A DNA stretch of 64,000 nucleotides from CAYQOX01 sp964419335 (GTDB lineage: Bacteria > Hinthialibacterota > Hinthialibacteria > Hinthialibacterales > Hinthialibacteraceae): NCBI GenBank assembly GCA_964419335.1, contig CAYQOX010000011.1:1-64000 (forward strand), in the 5' to 3' direction. The translations under genes were made by a program, and so were the position numbers. Below, piece after piece: positions 23,450 to 31,786 of this stretch (position 1 is its first letter; each line of letters starts with the position of its first letter). The notes beneath the pieces were generated by a model. It saw only the letters and a list, made by a program, of their open reading frames with translations. It had not been told where the DNA came from and made no database searches.

Positions 23450-24526
23450 ATGCCAAAAGTCGTTTTTTATATTACCTCTCACGGGTTTGGTCATGCGACC
23501 CGGGCGATTGAAATTATCTCCAATTTACCGGATTTAATTCAGGTCGAAGTCGTAACTACAGCACCGCGATGGTTGTTCTATCGTTCATTGAAACGGCCTT
23601 TTCATTATACTCCCTTGCTTCATGATTGTGGTGTGGTTCAGCATAACTGTGTGGAGCAGGATCTAGAGACCACCTATGCGCAATGGTCGGAACTGTTAGG
23701 CCGGTATCCCGCCATGGCTGAAAAAGAGGCTCAGCGATTAGAAGATAGTACTGTGGATATGGTGATTGGGGATATTTCACCGTTTACGTTGGCGGTGGCA
23801 GAGCAATTGGATATCCCTTCGGTGATCGTGGCTAATTTTAGTTGGGATTGGATTTTCTCGGCGTGGCAGGAGGATGATTCTCGTTTTACAGAACTAATCG
23901 AGCAAATTCAAGCGTATTATCGACAAACAACGCTTTTGCTTCGAACCCCCTTTTATGGTGATTTGTCGGTGTTTCCTGATGTGAAAGATATCCCTCTGGT
24001 GGTGAGGCGTTCGAAAAAAAGCCGAGAAGAAGCACGGCGAGAATTAGGATTGGAGAAGGAGCAGCCCGTGGTTCTGATCTCTTTTGGCGGTTTGGGGTAT
24101 TTGGGAATGAATCGGGAGCGCTTGGCCAAGGAGATGGATTTTACATTTCTGACTTTTGATCCCCATTTAGGTGGAAGTGAGAATGTAAAAGTCCTTGATT
24201 CTTATAATACATTTCATCCCGATGTGGTACGAGCTTCGGATGCGGTGGTGGCTAAGTTAGGGTATGGACTGGTATCAGAATGTGTGGCTCATAAGGTCCC
24301 GATTGCGTATGTGCCCCGAGAAGGTTTTTTGGAATACGATGTATTTGAGAAGGAACTGCCTGAGCATCTGCCGATTTGTCGGGTTGAAGAAAAGAGTTTG
24401 CACTGTGAATCATGGGATTTTTTAGGCACGCTTTTGGAGGCGAAACGAAACTTTCAACCCAAAAAAACAATGTTATTAAACGGCGGTGATGTAGCCGCCG
24501 ATAGACTTTGTGATTTGTTACGATGA
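23450..24526 (+). CDS. GT-B fold glycosyltransferase-like protein
   Basis: A 358-residue cytoplasmic protein. The N-terminal Rossmann-like start VVFYITSHGFGHATRAIE matches the GxGH motif of MurG/GT28-type glycosyltransferases and of the domain found before L-arabinokinases. The middle has VDMVIGDISPFTLAVAEQL and SVIVANFSWDWI; the C-terminal half has PVVLISFGGLGYLGM and the GT28-like donor-site region VVAKLGYGLVSECVAHKVPIAYVPR. It therefore probably transfers a sugar from a nucleotide donor or is a related sugar-binding protein. Donor and acceptor are unknown. It stands alone, 247 bp after the last pilin gene of the cluster and 275 bp before the uridylyltransferase gene, so a shared role in envelope glycans is possible but unproven. 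Confidence 0.75.
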   Translation: MPKVVFYITSHGFGHATRAIEIISNLPDLIQVEVVTTAPRWLFYRSLKRPFHYTPLLHDCGVVQHNCVEQDLETTYAQWSELLGRYPAMAEKEAQRLEDSTVDMVIGDISPFTLAVAEQLDIPSVIVANFSWDWIFSAWQEDDSRFTELIEQIQAYYRQTTLLLRTPFYGDLSVFPDVKDIPLVVRRSKKSREEARRELGLEKEQPVVLISFGGLGYLGMNRERLAKEMDFTFLTFDPHLGGSENVKVLDSYNTFHPDVVRASDAVVAKLGYGLVSECVAHKVPIAYVPREGFLEYDVFEKELPEHLPICRVEEKSLHCESWDFLGTLLEAKRNFQPKKTMLLNGGDVAADRLCDLLR

Positions 24527-24801
24527 GGAAGTAATCCATAGACTTCATAGAAGTTGTTACACCTTGACGTTCCTGCATGAAGAGAGTTAAATTATCTGTT
24601 TTGAACAAAAAAAGGATCGCTTAGAGTAAGCCTCTCGAATGTATAATGAGGCATATTTTCTAGACTTATAAATCAAAATACATTCTCAACTTCTTTACGA
24701 TTGGTGAGTCCTGCACGTTTTTTCTTCTCATTATAGCCATAGATTATCAATGGGGCGCGCTGTCGTTATGAAATAAAACAATGTAAAATATTGAGGAAAT
24801 C

Positions 24802-25863
24802 ATGGCGCAGAAACCGTTATCGTTAATTATTCTGGCCGCTGGCGATGGAACACGCCTACGTTCTCAAGTTCCAAAATCCTTGCATCGCATTTGCGGTCGT
24901 CCCATGATTGTTCATAATCTTAGGAAAATAGATGGCTTAATTGATGCGAAAAAAGTTATCGTCATTGGTTTTGCTAATGAATTAATGAAGAATGCCCTGA
25001 GTGATTTCAATGTCGAGTTCGCTTTGCAAGAAAAGCGACTAGGTACAGGACATGCGGTCATATGTACGAAACCTTTTTTTGAGGATTTTGAGGGAGATGT
25101 ATTGGTTTTGGTAGGGGATGCGCCCTTATTAACCCGCTCTTCGATGGATAAACTGATCGAGCGTCACCGCCATCAAGACGCCTCGGCAACTATATTAACG
25201 ACCAAAATGAAAAGACCCGATGGGTACGGTCGGATATTGCGTCATCAGGACCATTCGGTGATGTCGATTGTGGAAGATAAAGATGCCAATATTTATGAGA
25301 AGAAGATCAATGAAGTGAATACAGGTTCTTATGTGTTTGATAGCCGGGATTTGTTTGATGCGTTGGGGAAGATTAAGCCAAATAATGAGCAAGGTGAGTA
25401 TTATCTGACGGATGTGATTCATATCATGGTGAGTGAGAAGAAGCGGGTGGAAGCGTATATTACCAAAGATCCATCCGAAACCATGGGGATTAACAATCGG
25501 GTCCAATTTGCCAAAGCCGAAAAAATAATGCGCAACCGAATTTTAGAGCGCTTAATGCTCTCAGGGGTGACCGTAGTGGATCCATCAAATACTTTTATTG
25601 ATGATAGTGTTACCATCGGGATTGATACGATCATTCAGCCCAACACGCACATCTTTGGGAAAACCGTGATTCGCGAAGGCTGTGAGATTGGCCCCATGAC
25701 GCAAATATGTGATTGTGAAATTGGGGAAGGTTGCCGAGTAAATAGCTCCTATTTGCGCGGGTGTGTGATCCCCCCAGGCATGAGCATTGGTCCGTTTGCC
25801 AATTTACAGCATGGCGAAATTGTTTACGCAAAACCCTTCATAGGCGAAGAAAGTAATAAGTAG
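24802..25863 (+). CDS. GlmU-like UDP-GlcNAc pyrophosphorylase lacking a full acetyltransferase domain
   Basis: A 353-residue protein with a clear GlmU-type nucleotidyltransferase domain: LAAGDGTRLRSQVPK at the N-terminus (GxGTRM-x4-PK signature), KRLGTGHAV near residue 78, LVGDAPLL near 103 and EVNTGSYVF near 172. It would make UDP-GlcNAc from UTP and GlcNAc-1-phosphate. From residue ~250 there are only a few left-handed beta-helix turns (DDSVTIG, REGCEIG, GEGCRVN), ending 100 residues short of E. coli GlmU (456). The acetyltransferase catalytic His and acetyl-CoA region are missing. The following genes are rplY and pth; in many bacteria the order is glmU-prs-rplY-pth, so prs is absent here. 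Confidence 0.85.
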   Translation: MAQKPLSLIILAAGDGTRLRSQVPKSLHRICGRPMIVHNLRKIDGLIDAKKVIVIGFANELMKNALSDFNVEFALQEKRLGTGHAVICTKPFFEDFEGDVLVLVGDAPLLTRSSMDKLIERHRHQDASATILTTKMKRPDGYGRILRHQDHSVMSIVEDKDANIYEKKINEVNTGSYVFDSRDLFDALGKIKPNNEQGEYYLTDVIHIMVSEKKRVEAYITKDPSETMGINNRVQFAKAEKIMRNRILERLMLSGVTVVDPSNTFIDDSVTIGIDTIIQPNTHIFGKTVIREGCEIGPMTQICDCEIGEGCRVNSSYLRGCVIPPGMSIGPFANLQHGEIVYAKPFIGEESNK

Positions 25864-25994
25864 CGAATAGAACATGCTCGCTCTTCGCTTCATGATTCCA
25901 AAGTATAATGGATTCATAGGGTAGAGTGTTATGGATGTATGTTTAAATATTAGAGAAAGAAATCAACGTTTTAACGATACATTTGGAGGCTGAA

Positions 25995-26657
25995 ATGAAG
26001 CAAGTGCAAATCTCGGCAAAAAAACGAGAAATAACTGGAAAAGGCAGTTCTCGATCCGCGCGTCGGAACGGGATGGTTCCTGGCGTGATTTATGGAGAGA
26101 AGAAGGAACCGTTTCCCATTGCGGTGGATCGTCATGATATGGAAGTCGCTTTGCATAGCGGCGGAGGCGGTGGTGAATCCGATAATTTGATTGTGAACTT
26201 AAATCTCGAGAATGCCGATGATCTCGAGTTGACTTTGGTACGGGATACGCAACATGACCCCCTCACCGGATTTTTAGAACATGTGGATTTCCTGCGTATC
26301 TCTCGCGATCGCTCGATTACCACCATGGTGACTTTACAACCCGTGGGTACACCAGCAGGCATTAAGAATGGGGGCGTGTTTGAACAAATTCTACGTGAAG
26401 TGGAAATTGAATGTCTCCCCTTGGATATTCCTGATGCAATTGAGTTTGACGTTTCTCATATGGATGTCAATGATTCCTATCATGTATCCGATTTACCAGA
26501 AAATCCAAAATACACAATATTAACGGACGGAGATTATACGGTCGCCTCGCTCACCATTCCAAGAATGGAGATAGAAACTCCCACGGTTGCAGAAGGCTTG
26601 GTAGAAGGTGAAGAAGGTGAAGCCGAAGAAGGCGCTGAAGAAACTACTGAAGAATAG
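25995..26657 (+). CDS. rplY: 50S ribosomal protein L25, TL5/Ctc type
   Basis: Two-domain L25 (general stress protein Ctc type), which binds 5S rRNA in the large subunit. The ATG at 25995 has GGAGG 5 nt upstream and gives 220 residues. The N-terminal domain shows KREITGKGSSRSARRNGMVP and GVIYG; the C-terminal domain has GGVFEQILREVEIECLP and VSHMDVNDSYHVSDL. The end is a highly acidic Glu-rich tail. The gene is 14 bp upstream of pth, as in many genomes, and the pair is likely co-transcribed. Confidence 0.96.
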   Translation: MKQVQISAKKREITGKGSSRSARRNGMVPGVIYGEKKEPFPIAVDRHDMEVALHSGGGGGESDNLIVNLNLENADDLELTLVRDTQHDPLTGFLEHVDFLRISRDRSITTMVTLQPVGTPAGIKNGGVFEQILREVEIECLPLDIPDAIEFDVSHMDVNDSYHVSDLPENPKYTILTDGDYTVASLTIPRMEIETPTVAEGLVEGEEGEAEEGAEETTEE

Positions 26658-26671
26658 GGATAACGAAATCG

Positions 26672-27226
26672 GTGTGGTGTTTGGTCGGCTTAGGCAATCC
26701 TGGAGTGCAATACGAAGGAACACGCCACAATATCGGATTTGAACTCATTGATTGGCTTTCTTCGCGCTGGAAGATTCCGGTGGATCAGAAGACTCCCCTC
26801 TTTCATTTTGGTTCGGGAGATTATCGTGAGCATCCGGTTTTGTTGGTTAAACCCATGACGTACATGAACCGTTCTGGCGAAGCGATTAAACGTTTAGTGA
26901 AAGAGCCAGAAATTGAATTGGAAAGGATGGTGGTTCTTTATGATGATTTCAACCTGCCATTGGGGAAAATTCGATTGCGGTGTAGAGGGAGTCATGGGGG
27001 GCATAATGGATTGCGCTCGATTCTTGAATCGCTGGAGAGCGAAGAAGTGCCTCGCTTGCGAATCGGGATCGATAAAGATGAAGGGGACATCGTCGATTAC
27101 GTGTTAAGTCGTTTCACCCCAAAGGAAAGGGAGGTGATGGATGAAGCCTTGATTCGTTCAGCGGATGCAATGGAAGCCGCTTTATTTGAAGGATTTGAAA
27201 AAGCGATGAACGAATTTAATCGTTAA
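26672..27226 (+). CDS. pth: Peptidyl-tRNA hydrolase
   Basis: Pth recycles tRNA from peptidyl-tRNA released prematurely by ribosomes. The 184-residue protein starts with GTG. The catalytic His19 is in YEGTRHNIGFE after GLGNPG. MTYMNRSGEAI and VLYDDFNLPLGKIRLR (containing the conserved Asp that orients the His) follow, then GSHGGHNGLRS. Length is normal. It lies 14 bp after rplY and shares its transcript; a weakly GC-rich gap of 107 bp separates it from hppA. Confidence 0.97.
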   Translation: MWCLVGLGNPGVQYEGTRHNIGFELIDWLSSRWKIPVDQKTPLFHFGSGDYREHPVLLVKPMTYMNRSGEAIKRLVKEPEIELERMVVLYDDFNLPLGKIRLRCRGSHGGHNGLRSILESLESEEVPRLRIGIDKDEGDIVDYVLSRFTPKEREVMDEALIRSADAMEAALFEGFEKAMNEFNR

Positions 27227-27333
27227 GGTCAACTATCCATTTTGATTCGATTGAATCACTATTCTCGTTTTTTCGCAATCCCGCTTTTTACGGGTAGAAA
27301 CACCAAACTTGGAACTGCATAAGGGAAAGGATC

Positions 27334-29433
27334 ATGTTACTAACAACTCTCATTATTTCCGGCATCGTTTCGATTTTAGCGTTGCTGGTCGTAGGTTTTC
27401 TCGCAAAAAGTGTTTTATCGAAGGATCCGGGCAGTGAAACCATGCGAAGTATCTCGAATATGGTTCAAGAAGGAGCCCGGGCGTTTTTGAAGCAGGAGTA
27501 TACCTGGGTTCTTGGTTTTGTCATTGCCATTTTCATTCTTCTTTCGATCGTGCCTTACATCTCAGAATTAAAAGAGTTGGGATGGCGTACCGCGGTGGCT
27601 TTCGCCATCGGGGCGTGCATGTCGGCATTGGCGGGATATATTGGTATGTCAATTGCCACGAAAGCCAATTCTCGAACCACCCAAGCGGCTCAATCCGGTG
27701 GCTTGAAGGCAGCCTTGGGGATCGCGATCTCAGGTGGCGCAGTCATGGGAATGTCGGTTGTAGGCTTAGGCCTGCTGGGTCTAGTCGTGGTGTTTTTCGC
27801 TTCCGGCCAAAACATGGTAATCACCAATGGGTATGCCATGGGCGCTAGTTTGATGGCGTTATTCGCTCGCAGTGGAGGAGGTATCTTCACAAAGGGAGCG
27901 GATATGGGCGCTGATCTGGTTGGTAAAGTAGAAGCCGGAATCCCCGAAGACGATCCCCGCAACCCAGCAGTTATCGCTGATAACGTTGGCGATAACGTTG
28001 GAGACGTTGCCGGTTTGGGCGCTGACTTGTTTGAATCTTATGTGGAAGCGATTATTGCTTCTTTGGCGATCGGTGCCGCCTTGATGATAGCGCATAACGT
28101 TGGTGGGGAAGAATTTATTCCCGAAGTGTTGATGGTGATCCCGTTCGCAATCGCAGCCATTGGAATGCTATCTTCCATTGTTGGAGTGATGTATGTGAAG
28201 GCGTTTGGTTCCACCAATCCTCAGGGCGCATTAATGGGTGGAACTTACATCAGTGGGATATTGACAATCGTGATTTCAGGAATTGTTGTTTATTTCATTG
28301 GTGAAGCCTGGCCGGTGTTTGGTGAAAACGGCGAGCCGGCATTGAATGAGCAAGGCGAAATGATCATGTACGGGAAAATGGCTCCGTTTTATGTTTCAGT
28401 GATCGGAGTGATTACCGGAATGATTATCGGTTTTACAAGCGAGTTTTATACCTCCGCGAGTTATAAACCGGTCAAGAAATTGGCAGAAAACTCGCAAAGT
28501 GGACCCGCGATTACGGTGACCGATGGAATCGCGGTGGGAATGGAAAGCACCGCGATTCCGGTAATCGTTTTGGCGATTGCGATTTTGTCATCCTTCCATC
28601 TCGCTGGCTTTTATGGAGTCGCCATGGCAGCCATGGGTATGCTTGCAACCACGGGGATGGTTGTGGCGGTTGATTCCTATGGGCCAATAGCTGATAACGC
28701 CGGTGGAATTGCCGAAATGGCGGGATTGGACCCCTCCGTTCGTGAAATTACCGATAATTTGGATGCGGTTGGCAATACAACCGCGGCGATTGGAAAAGGG
28801 TTCGCGATTGGATCGGCAGCCTTTGCGGCGATTGGATTGGTTTCCGCCTTTTTGGTTTCCGCGCAATTGCAGGCTGAGTTGGTTACGTTAATTAACGTAA
28901 AAGTAGTCGCGGGCTTATTGTTAGGCGGTATGCTTCCGTACTTCTTTGCCTCGAAGTTGTTCCGTGCGGTTTCTTTTGTGGCGTTTAAGATGATTGAGGA
29001 AGTTCGTCGTCAGTTTAAAGAAATCCCCGGTTTGATGGAAGGTACAGCCAAGCCGGATTCAGCACGCTGCGTGGCGATTAGCACCAAGGGTGCAATTCAA
29101 GGGATGCTGCTGCCGGGAACCATTGCTATTATCGTGCCTCCACTGATTGGTTTTACGCTTGGGCCAGCGGCTTTAGCCGGAGTACTGATTGGAACCTTAG
29201 TTTCTGGCTTGGTCGTCGGTATTCAAATGGCCAACAGCGGCGGCGCTATGGATAATGCTAAAAAGTATATCGAAGAAGGGAACTTTGGCGGCAAAGGGTC
29301 GGATACCCATAAAGCCGCAGTTGTCGGCGATACGGTCGGCGATCCACTAAAGGATACAGTTGGACCTTCGATCAACATTTTGATCAAATTGATGGCGGTC
29401 ATTTCTTTAGTTTTGGCTCCCTTGTTTGGATAA
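27334..29433 (+). CDS. hppA: Membrane-bound pyrophosphatase, K+-dependent type
   Basis: A 699-residue ion-pumping pyrophosphatase with about 16 membrane helices. It couples hydrolysis of PPi to H+ and/or Na+ export. The PPi site is visible: GADMGADLVGKVEAGIPEDD near residue 190, then IADNVGDNVGDVAG, and the C-terminal GDTVGDPLKDTVGPS. The segment GNTTAAIGKG has Ala where K+-independent enzymes have Lys, which places it in the K+-dependent group. That group contains Na+ pumps, H+ pumps and dual pumps; the deciding glutamate position cannot be settled by eye. AGGGAAAGGATC precedes the ATG. A strong terminator follows, so it is probably transcribed separately from the next gene. Confidence 0.95.
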   Translation: MLLTTLIISGIVSILALLVVGFLAKSVLSKDPGSETMRSISNMVQEGARAFLKQEYTWVLGFVIAIFILLSIVPYISELKELGWRTAVAFAIGACMSALAGYIGMSIATKANSRTTQAAQSGGLKAALGIAISGGAVMGMSVVGLGLLGLVVVFFASGQNMVITNGYAMGASLMALFARSGGGIFTKGADMGADLVGKVEAGIPEDDPRNPAVIADNVGDNVGDVAGLGADLFESYVEAIIASLAIGAALMIAHNVGGEEFIPEVLMVIPFAIAAIGMLSSIVGVMYVKAFGSTNPQGALMGGTYISGILTIVISGIVVYFIGEAWPVFGENGEPALNEQGEMIMYGKMAPFYVSVIGVITGMIIGFTSEFYTSASYKPVKKLAENSQSGPAITVTDGIAVGMESTAIPVIVLAIAILSSFHLAGFYGVAMAAMGMLATTGMVVAVDSYGPIADNAGGIAEMAGLDPSVREITDNLDAVGNTTAAIGKGFAIGSAAFAAIGLVSAFLVSAQLQAELVTLINVKVVAGLLLGGMLPYFFASKLFRAVSFVAFKMIEEVRRQFKEIPGLMEGTAKPDSARCVAISTKGAIQGMLLPGTIAIIVPPLIGFTLGPAALAGVLIGTLVSGLVVGIQMANSGGAMDNAKKYIEEGNFGGKGSDTHKAAVVGDTVGDPLKDTVGPSINILIKLMAVISLVLAPLFG

Positions 29434-29457
29434 GATTGTTTAACAATAAGGATTCGA

Positions 29458-29492
29458 ACGGCCATGCGGGTACGCTCGCATGGCCGTTTTTT
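29458..29492 (+). terminator. Strong terminator after hppA
   Basis: ACGGCCATGCG (29458-29468) pairs with CGCATGGCCGT (29477-29487) around an 8-nt loop and is followed by TTTTTG. Confidence 0.92.
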
Positions 29493-29615
29493 GTGTGTAA
29501 TATACTTTGGCTATATAATAGAGTTAATAAAAGTAGCCCCTCTTTTTTTATACGGGCATAACCGATACGTTTATCAAAGCGTTTCATAAATTAAAATCCG
29601 ATAGAGGTTTTTGTC

Positions 29616-30824
29616 ATGGAATATCCAATTTTACGCCCTGTTGATATCATTCCGATTGAGCAAAATGGTGAGCAATCTATCGCTTTACGCGATCCTCATA
29701 ATATCGCTAAGAATGTGCTTGTACTTCAGATGCCGGCATTTTTCATTGCGACTATGTTTGATGGAGAGCATAGCGTAGCAGATATCCAGGAAGCCTTTAT
29801 GCGACGTTTTCAGCAAATTGTTCCTCTTAAGAGCATCCAAGCGGTCATCGATCGTTTGGATCAAGAACTTTTCCTTGAATCCGAAACGTTTCAACAGGCC
29901 ATGGAGGACTTGGAAGAAGAATTTCGTCTTGCTCCAGTACGTGAAGCCTCCCATGCAGGTGGAGCTTATGAATCCGAGCCGGAAGCATTGAAACAGCAAC
30001 TGGCGGGGTATATGAAGGAAGTGCCCGAGATTGAGAATACAGAAAAGATACGAGTGTTGATTGCGCCGCACATTGATTTTCACCGTGGTGGGGTTGGATT
30101 TGCTCATGCTTATAAGCGGCTGGTGCAGCAAAATCCGTCGGATCTCTATCTCTTGTTTGGAACTGCCCATCAAAGCCAATTCAGTTTGATTACATTAACG
30201 AAGAAAGATTTCGCAACGCCCTTGGGGGTGATGAAAACGGATAAAGAGTTTGTGGAAGAATTTAGCCAAGGAGTAAGCCTAGATTTATTTCAGGAAGAGA
30301 TACTTCATAAGAATGAGCATTCTGTGGAATTTCAGGCTGTCTGGTTACGATATATATTAGATGAAGGGTGGCAAGGGAAAATTGTGCCGATTCTTTGCGG
30401 TTCATTCCATCCTTTTGTGATCGAGGGAAAATCCCCACATGAGAATAATGTGGCCGCACAGGCCCTAGATCATTTACGTAATTTAATTGAAAACTATCAG
30501 GGAGAGGTCACGATTATCGTTGGGGCTGATTTGAGTCATGTTGGAAAGCGATTTGGGAATCAGCAAGGAATCCCGCCATCGGAGTTGGATCGTGTCGAAC
30601 GAGAGGATGGAGAAGTCTTAGAAACGATGCTCAGCGGCGATGCGGAAGCGTTTTATCGAAGTGTCGCCAAAAATAAAGACCGCAATAATGTGTGCGGTCT
30701 TTCTCCGATTTATATGGCGTTATATGTTGCTAGGGCAGGAGAAGGAAATCTCCTACACTATGACCGGGCTATTGAGCAAGACAATGAATCCGTAGTAACC
30801 TTCGCAAGTGCCTCTTATAGTTAA
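29616..30824 (+). CDS. amrB: MEMO1 / AmmeMemoRadiSam system protein B with N-terminal extension
   Basis: A 402-residue protein. Residues ~130-400 are the MEMO domain, related to extradiol dioxygenases, with likely metal-site residues in LIAPHIDFHRGG near residue 148 and the later HSVEFQ and VGADLSHVGKRFG segments. Residues 1-95 form an additional small alpha/beta domain (VLQMPAFFIATMFDGEHSV, then AVIDRLDQELFLE) that looks like a PqqD/RRE-type winged-helix domain. In many genomes MEMO (B), AMMECR1 (A) and a radical SAM enzyme are neighbours and define the AmmeMemoRadiSam system. Neither partner is in this window. The biochemical role is unknown. Converges with merR. Confidence 0.87.
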   Translation: MEYPILRPVDIIPIEQNGEQSIALRDPHNIAKNVLVLQMPAFFIATMFDGEHSVADIQEAFMRRFQQIVPLKSIQAVIDRLDQELFLESETFQQAMEDLEEEFRLAPVREASHAGGAYESEPEALKQQLAGYMKEVPEIENTEKIRVLIAPHIDFHRGGVGFAHAYKRLVQQNPSDLYLLFGTAHQSQFSLITLTKKDFATPLGVMKTDKEFVEEFSQGVSLDLFQEEILHKNEHSVEFQAVWLRYILDEGWQGKIVPILCGSFHPFVIEGKSPHENNVAAQALDHLRNLIENYQGEVTIIVGADLSHVGKRFGNQQGIPPSELDRVEREDGEVLETMLSGDAEAFYRSVAKNKDRNNVCGLSPIYMALYVARAGEGNLLHYDRAIEQDNESVVTFASASYS

Positions 30825-30866
30825 TCTTGAATCGAAAGATTTAAGAAGAAGCATTAAATAAAATGC

Positions 30867-31346
30867 TTACGCGGCACGATTGATGGCTTCTCGGGTGTCG
30901 TTGATCATTTTTTGGAAATCATAAACTATCACCCCAAAAAATTGTTGTCCCGGGGTTCGTACCAGGGAGATAACATCTTCTCCATTGACTAAGGCAAACA
31001 TATCTTGTCCATCGGTGACAAAAAAAAGTTCGTTTTCGAGTGGTTTTTCAATGAAGCGGGGCATATGTTTACGCAAGTAAGAGATGCCACGACGTACTTT
31101 TTGCATACTCAGCCCTTGTTTACGTAATTGGAGAAACCAACGTAGCATCACAACATCGGCGAAGGAGTAGAGTTTGTGCTTTCCGCATCCTTGGGCGGGG
31201 CGGACACTCGCGCGAATTAACCCGGTTTTCTCATAATAGTGAAGGCGAACGGGATCGATCCGGATACCATCCAAGCGATGAATAATATCAATGACCTCAC
31301 CGGATTGAAAGGCGGATTTGATTGGTCGTACATTCGTGTCTTTCAT
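30867..31346 (-). CDS. MerR-family transcriptional regulator
   Basis: The ATG at 31346 has GAGGA 6 nt upstream and is preferred to 31358; 159 residues. The winged HTH is clear: IDPVRLHYYEKTGLIRASVRP, then HKLYSFADVVMLRWFLQLRKQGLSM, as in MerR proteins. The C-terminal ~70 residues are not a Cys metal site, so a mercury-type sensor is excluded; they contain a beta-rich FALVNGEDVISLV segment that may be a small ligand domain. A dyad overlaps a TATAAT box upstream, where MerR proteins classically bind, so autoregulation is likely. Target genes are unknown; the divergent micro-ORF pair is a candidate. Confidence 0.88.
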   Translation of the reverse strand: MKDTNVRPIKSAFQSGEVIDIIHRLDGIRIDPVRLHYYEKTGLIRASVRPAQGCGKHKLYSFADVVMLRWFLQLRKQGLSMQKVRRGISYLRKHMPRFIEKPLENELFFVTDGQDMFALVNGEDVISLVRTPGQQFFGVIVYDFQKMINDTREAINRAA

Positions 31347-31423
31347 GACCATCCTCATTCATTTGGAATTGACTCTCGTTTTCTTTTCCAGAAAATCTAC
31401 AGTGGAGTGCATGCTTAGGTACC

Positions 31424-31441
31424 ATTATACCTCAATTGAGG
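31424..31441. promoter_or_regulatory. Candidate MerR operator/promoter region
   Basis: CCTCAATTGAGG (31430-31441) is a perfect 12-bp palindrome. It directly abuts TATAAT on the minus strand (complement of 31424-31429), placing the dyad between the -10 and the expected -35, the classical MerR-site position. The -35 itself is poor, as is usual for activator-dependent promoters. The site also serves the divergent plus-strand ORF whose ATG lies at 31449; GAGG of the palindrome could be its ribosome site. Confidence 0.45.
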
Positions 31442-31448
31442 CTTCAGA

Positions 31449-31664
31449 ATGATGCTTCTCCCCATTATATCGAAAAGAAAAAACATCTCCGCCTCATCCG
31501 AAGATGTCCCTCACCCGCAATATAGACAGAATGCACAAGCCACACCGCCTGTGAATAAAGAAGGCTGGAATGAGAATCAACCGAAGTACTTACTCTTACC
31601 TCATCTGCGACGTGAGAATAAAAAGTATACGTTTCTCACGGAAAAGGAGGTGAGTATCGTATGA
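31449..31664 (+). CDS. Candidate small ORF (71 aa), divergent from merR
   Basis: Starts MMLLPII with GAGG about 8 nt upstream, and encodes a hydrophilic, basic peptide with many Asn, Lys, Pro and Glu residues. It has no recognisable family, signal or Cys motif. Its stop overlaps the start of the next micro-ORF as ATGA, a hallmark of translational coupling. Against it: the gene is short, the region is a divergent intergenic gap, and no homolog can be checked here. It is reported because of the coupling and the ribosome site downstream. Confidence 0.33.
   Translation: MMLLPIISKRKNISASSEDVPHPQYRQNAQATPPVNKEGWNENQPKYLLLPHLRRENKKYTFLTEKEVSIV
31611..31640 (+). repeat. Hairpin just upstream of a consensus Shine-Dalgarno
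   Basis: CGTGAGAA (31611-31618) pairs perfectly with TTCTCACG (31633-31640) around a 14-nt loop. It ends 3 nt before AAGGAGGTGA, so it would hold the ribosome site of the next ORF open or limit access by coupling. Confidence 0.5.
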
Positions 31665-31786
31665 AACTCCGAAGCCACATCCCTAAAGTACTCTATATTA
31701 TATTACACCATATTTGGGATGTGGAAAGAAGAGGAATCCCATTTTCCGTCCGAATTTTTTTTCGATTACGAGGATTTTTTCTTTGA
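31661..31786 (+). CDS. Candidate micro-ORF (41 aa) with consensus Shine-Dalgarno
   Basis: AAGGAGGTGA at 31644-31653 is a perfect 10-nt match to the usual anti-Shine-Dalgarno, 7 nt before ATG. The predicted 41-residue peptide (MKLRSHIPKVLYIIL..., ending RLRGFFL) is basic, with hydrophobic patches but no clear membrane helix. The ATG overlaps the stop of the preceding ORF (ATGA). Its 3' end overlaps the histone-like gene on the other strand by about 20 bp. A peptide regulator, toxin-like peptide or spurious ORF are all possible. Confidence 0.35.
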   Translation: MKLRSHIPKVLYIILHHIWDVERRGIPFSVRIFFRLRGFFL

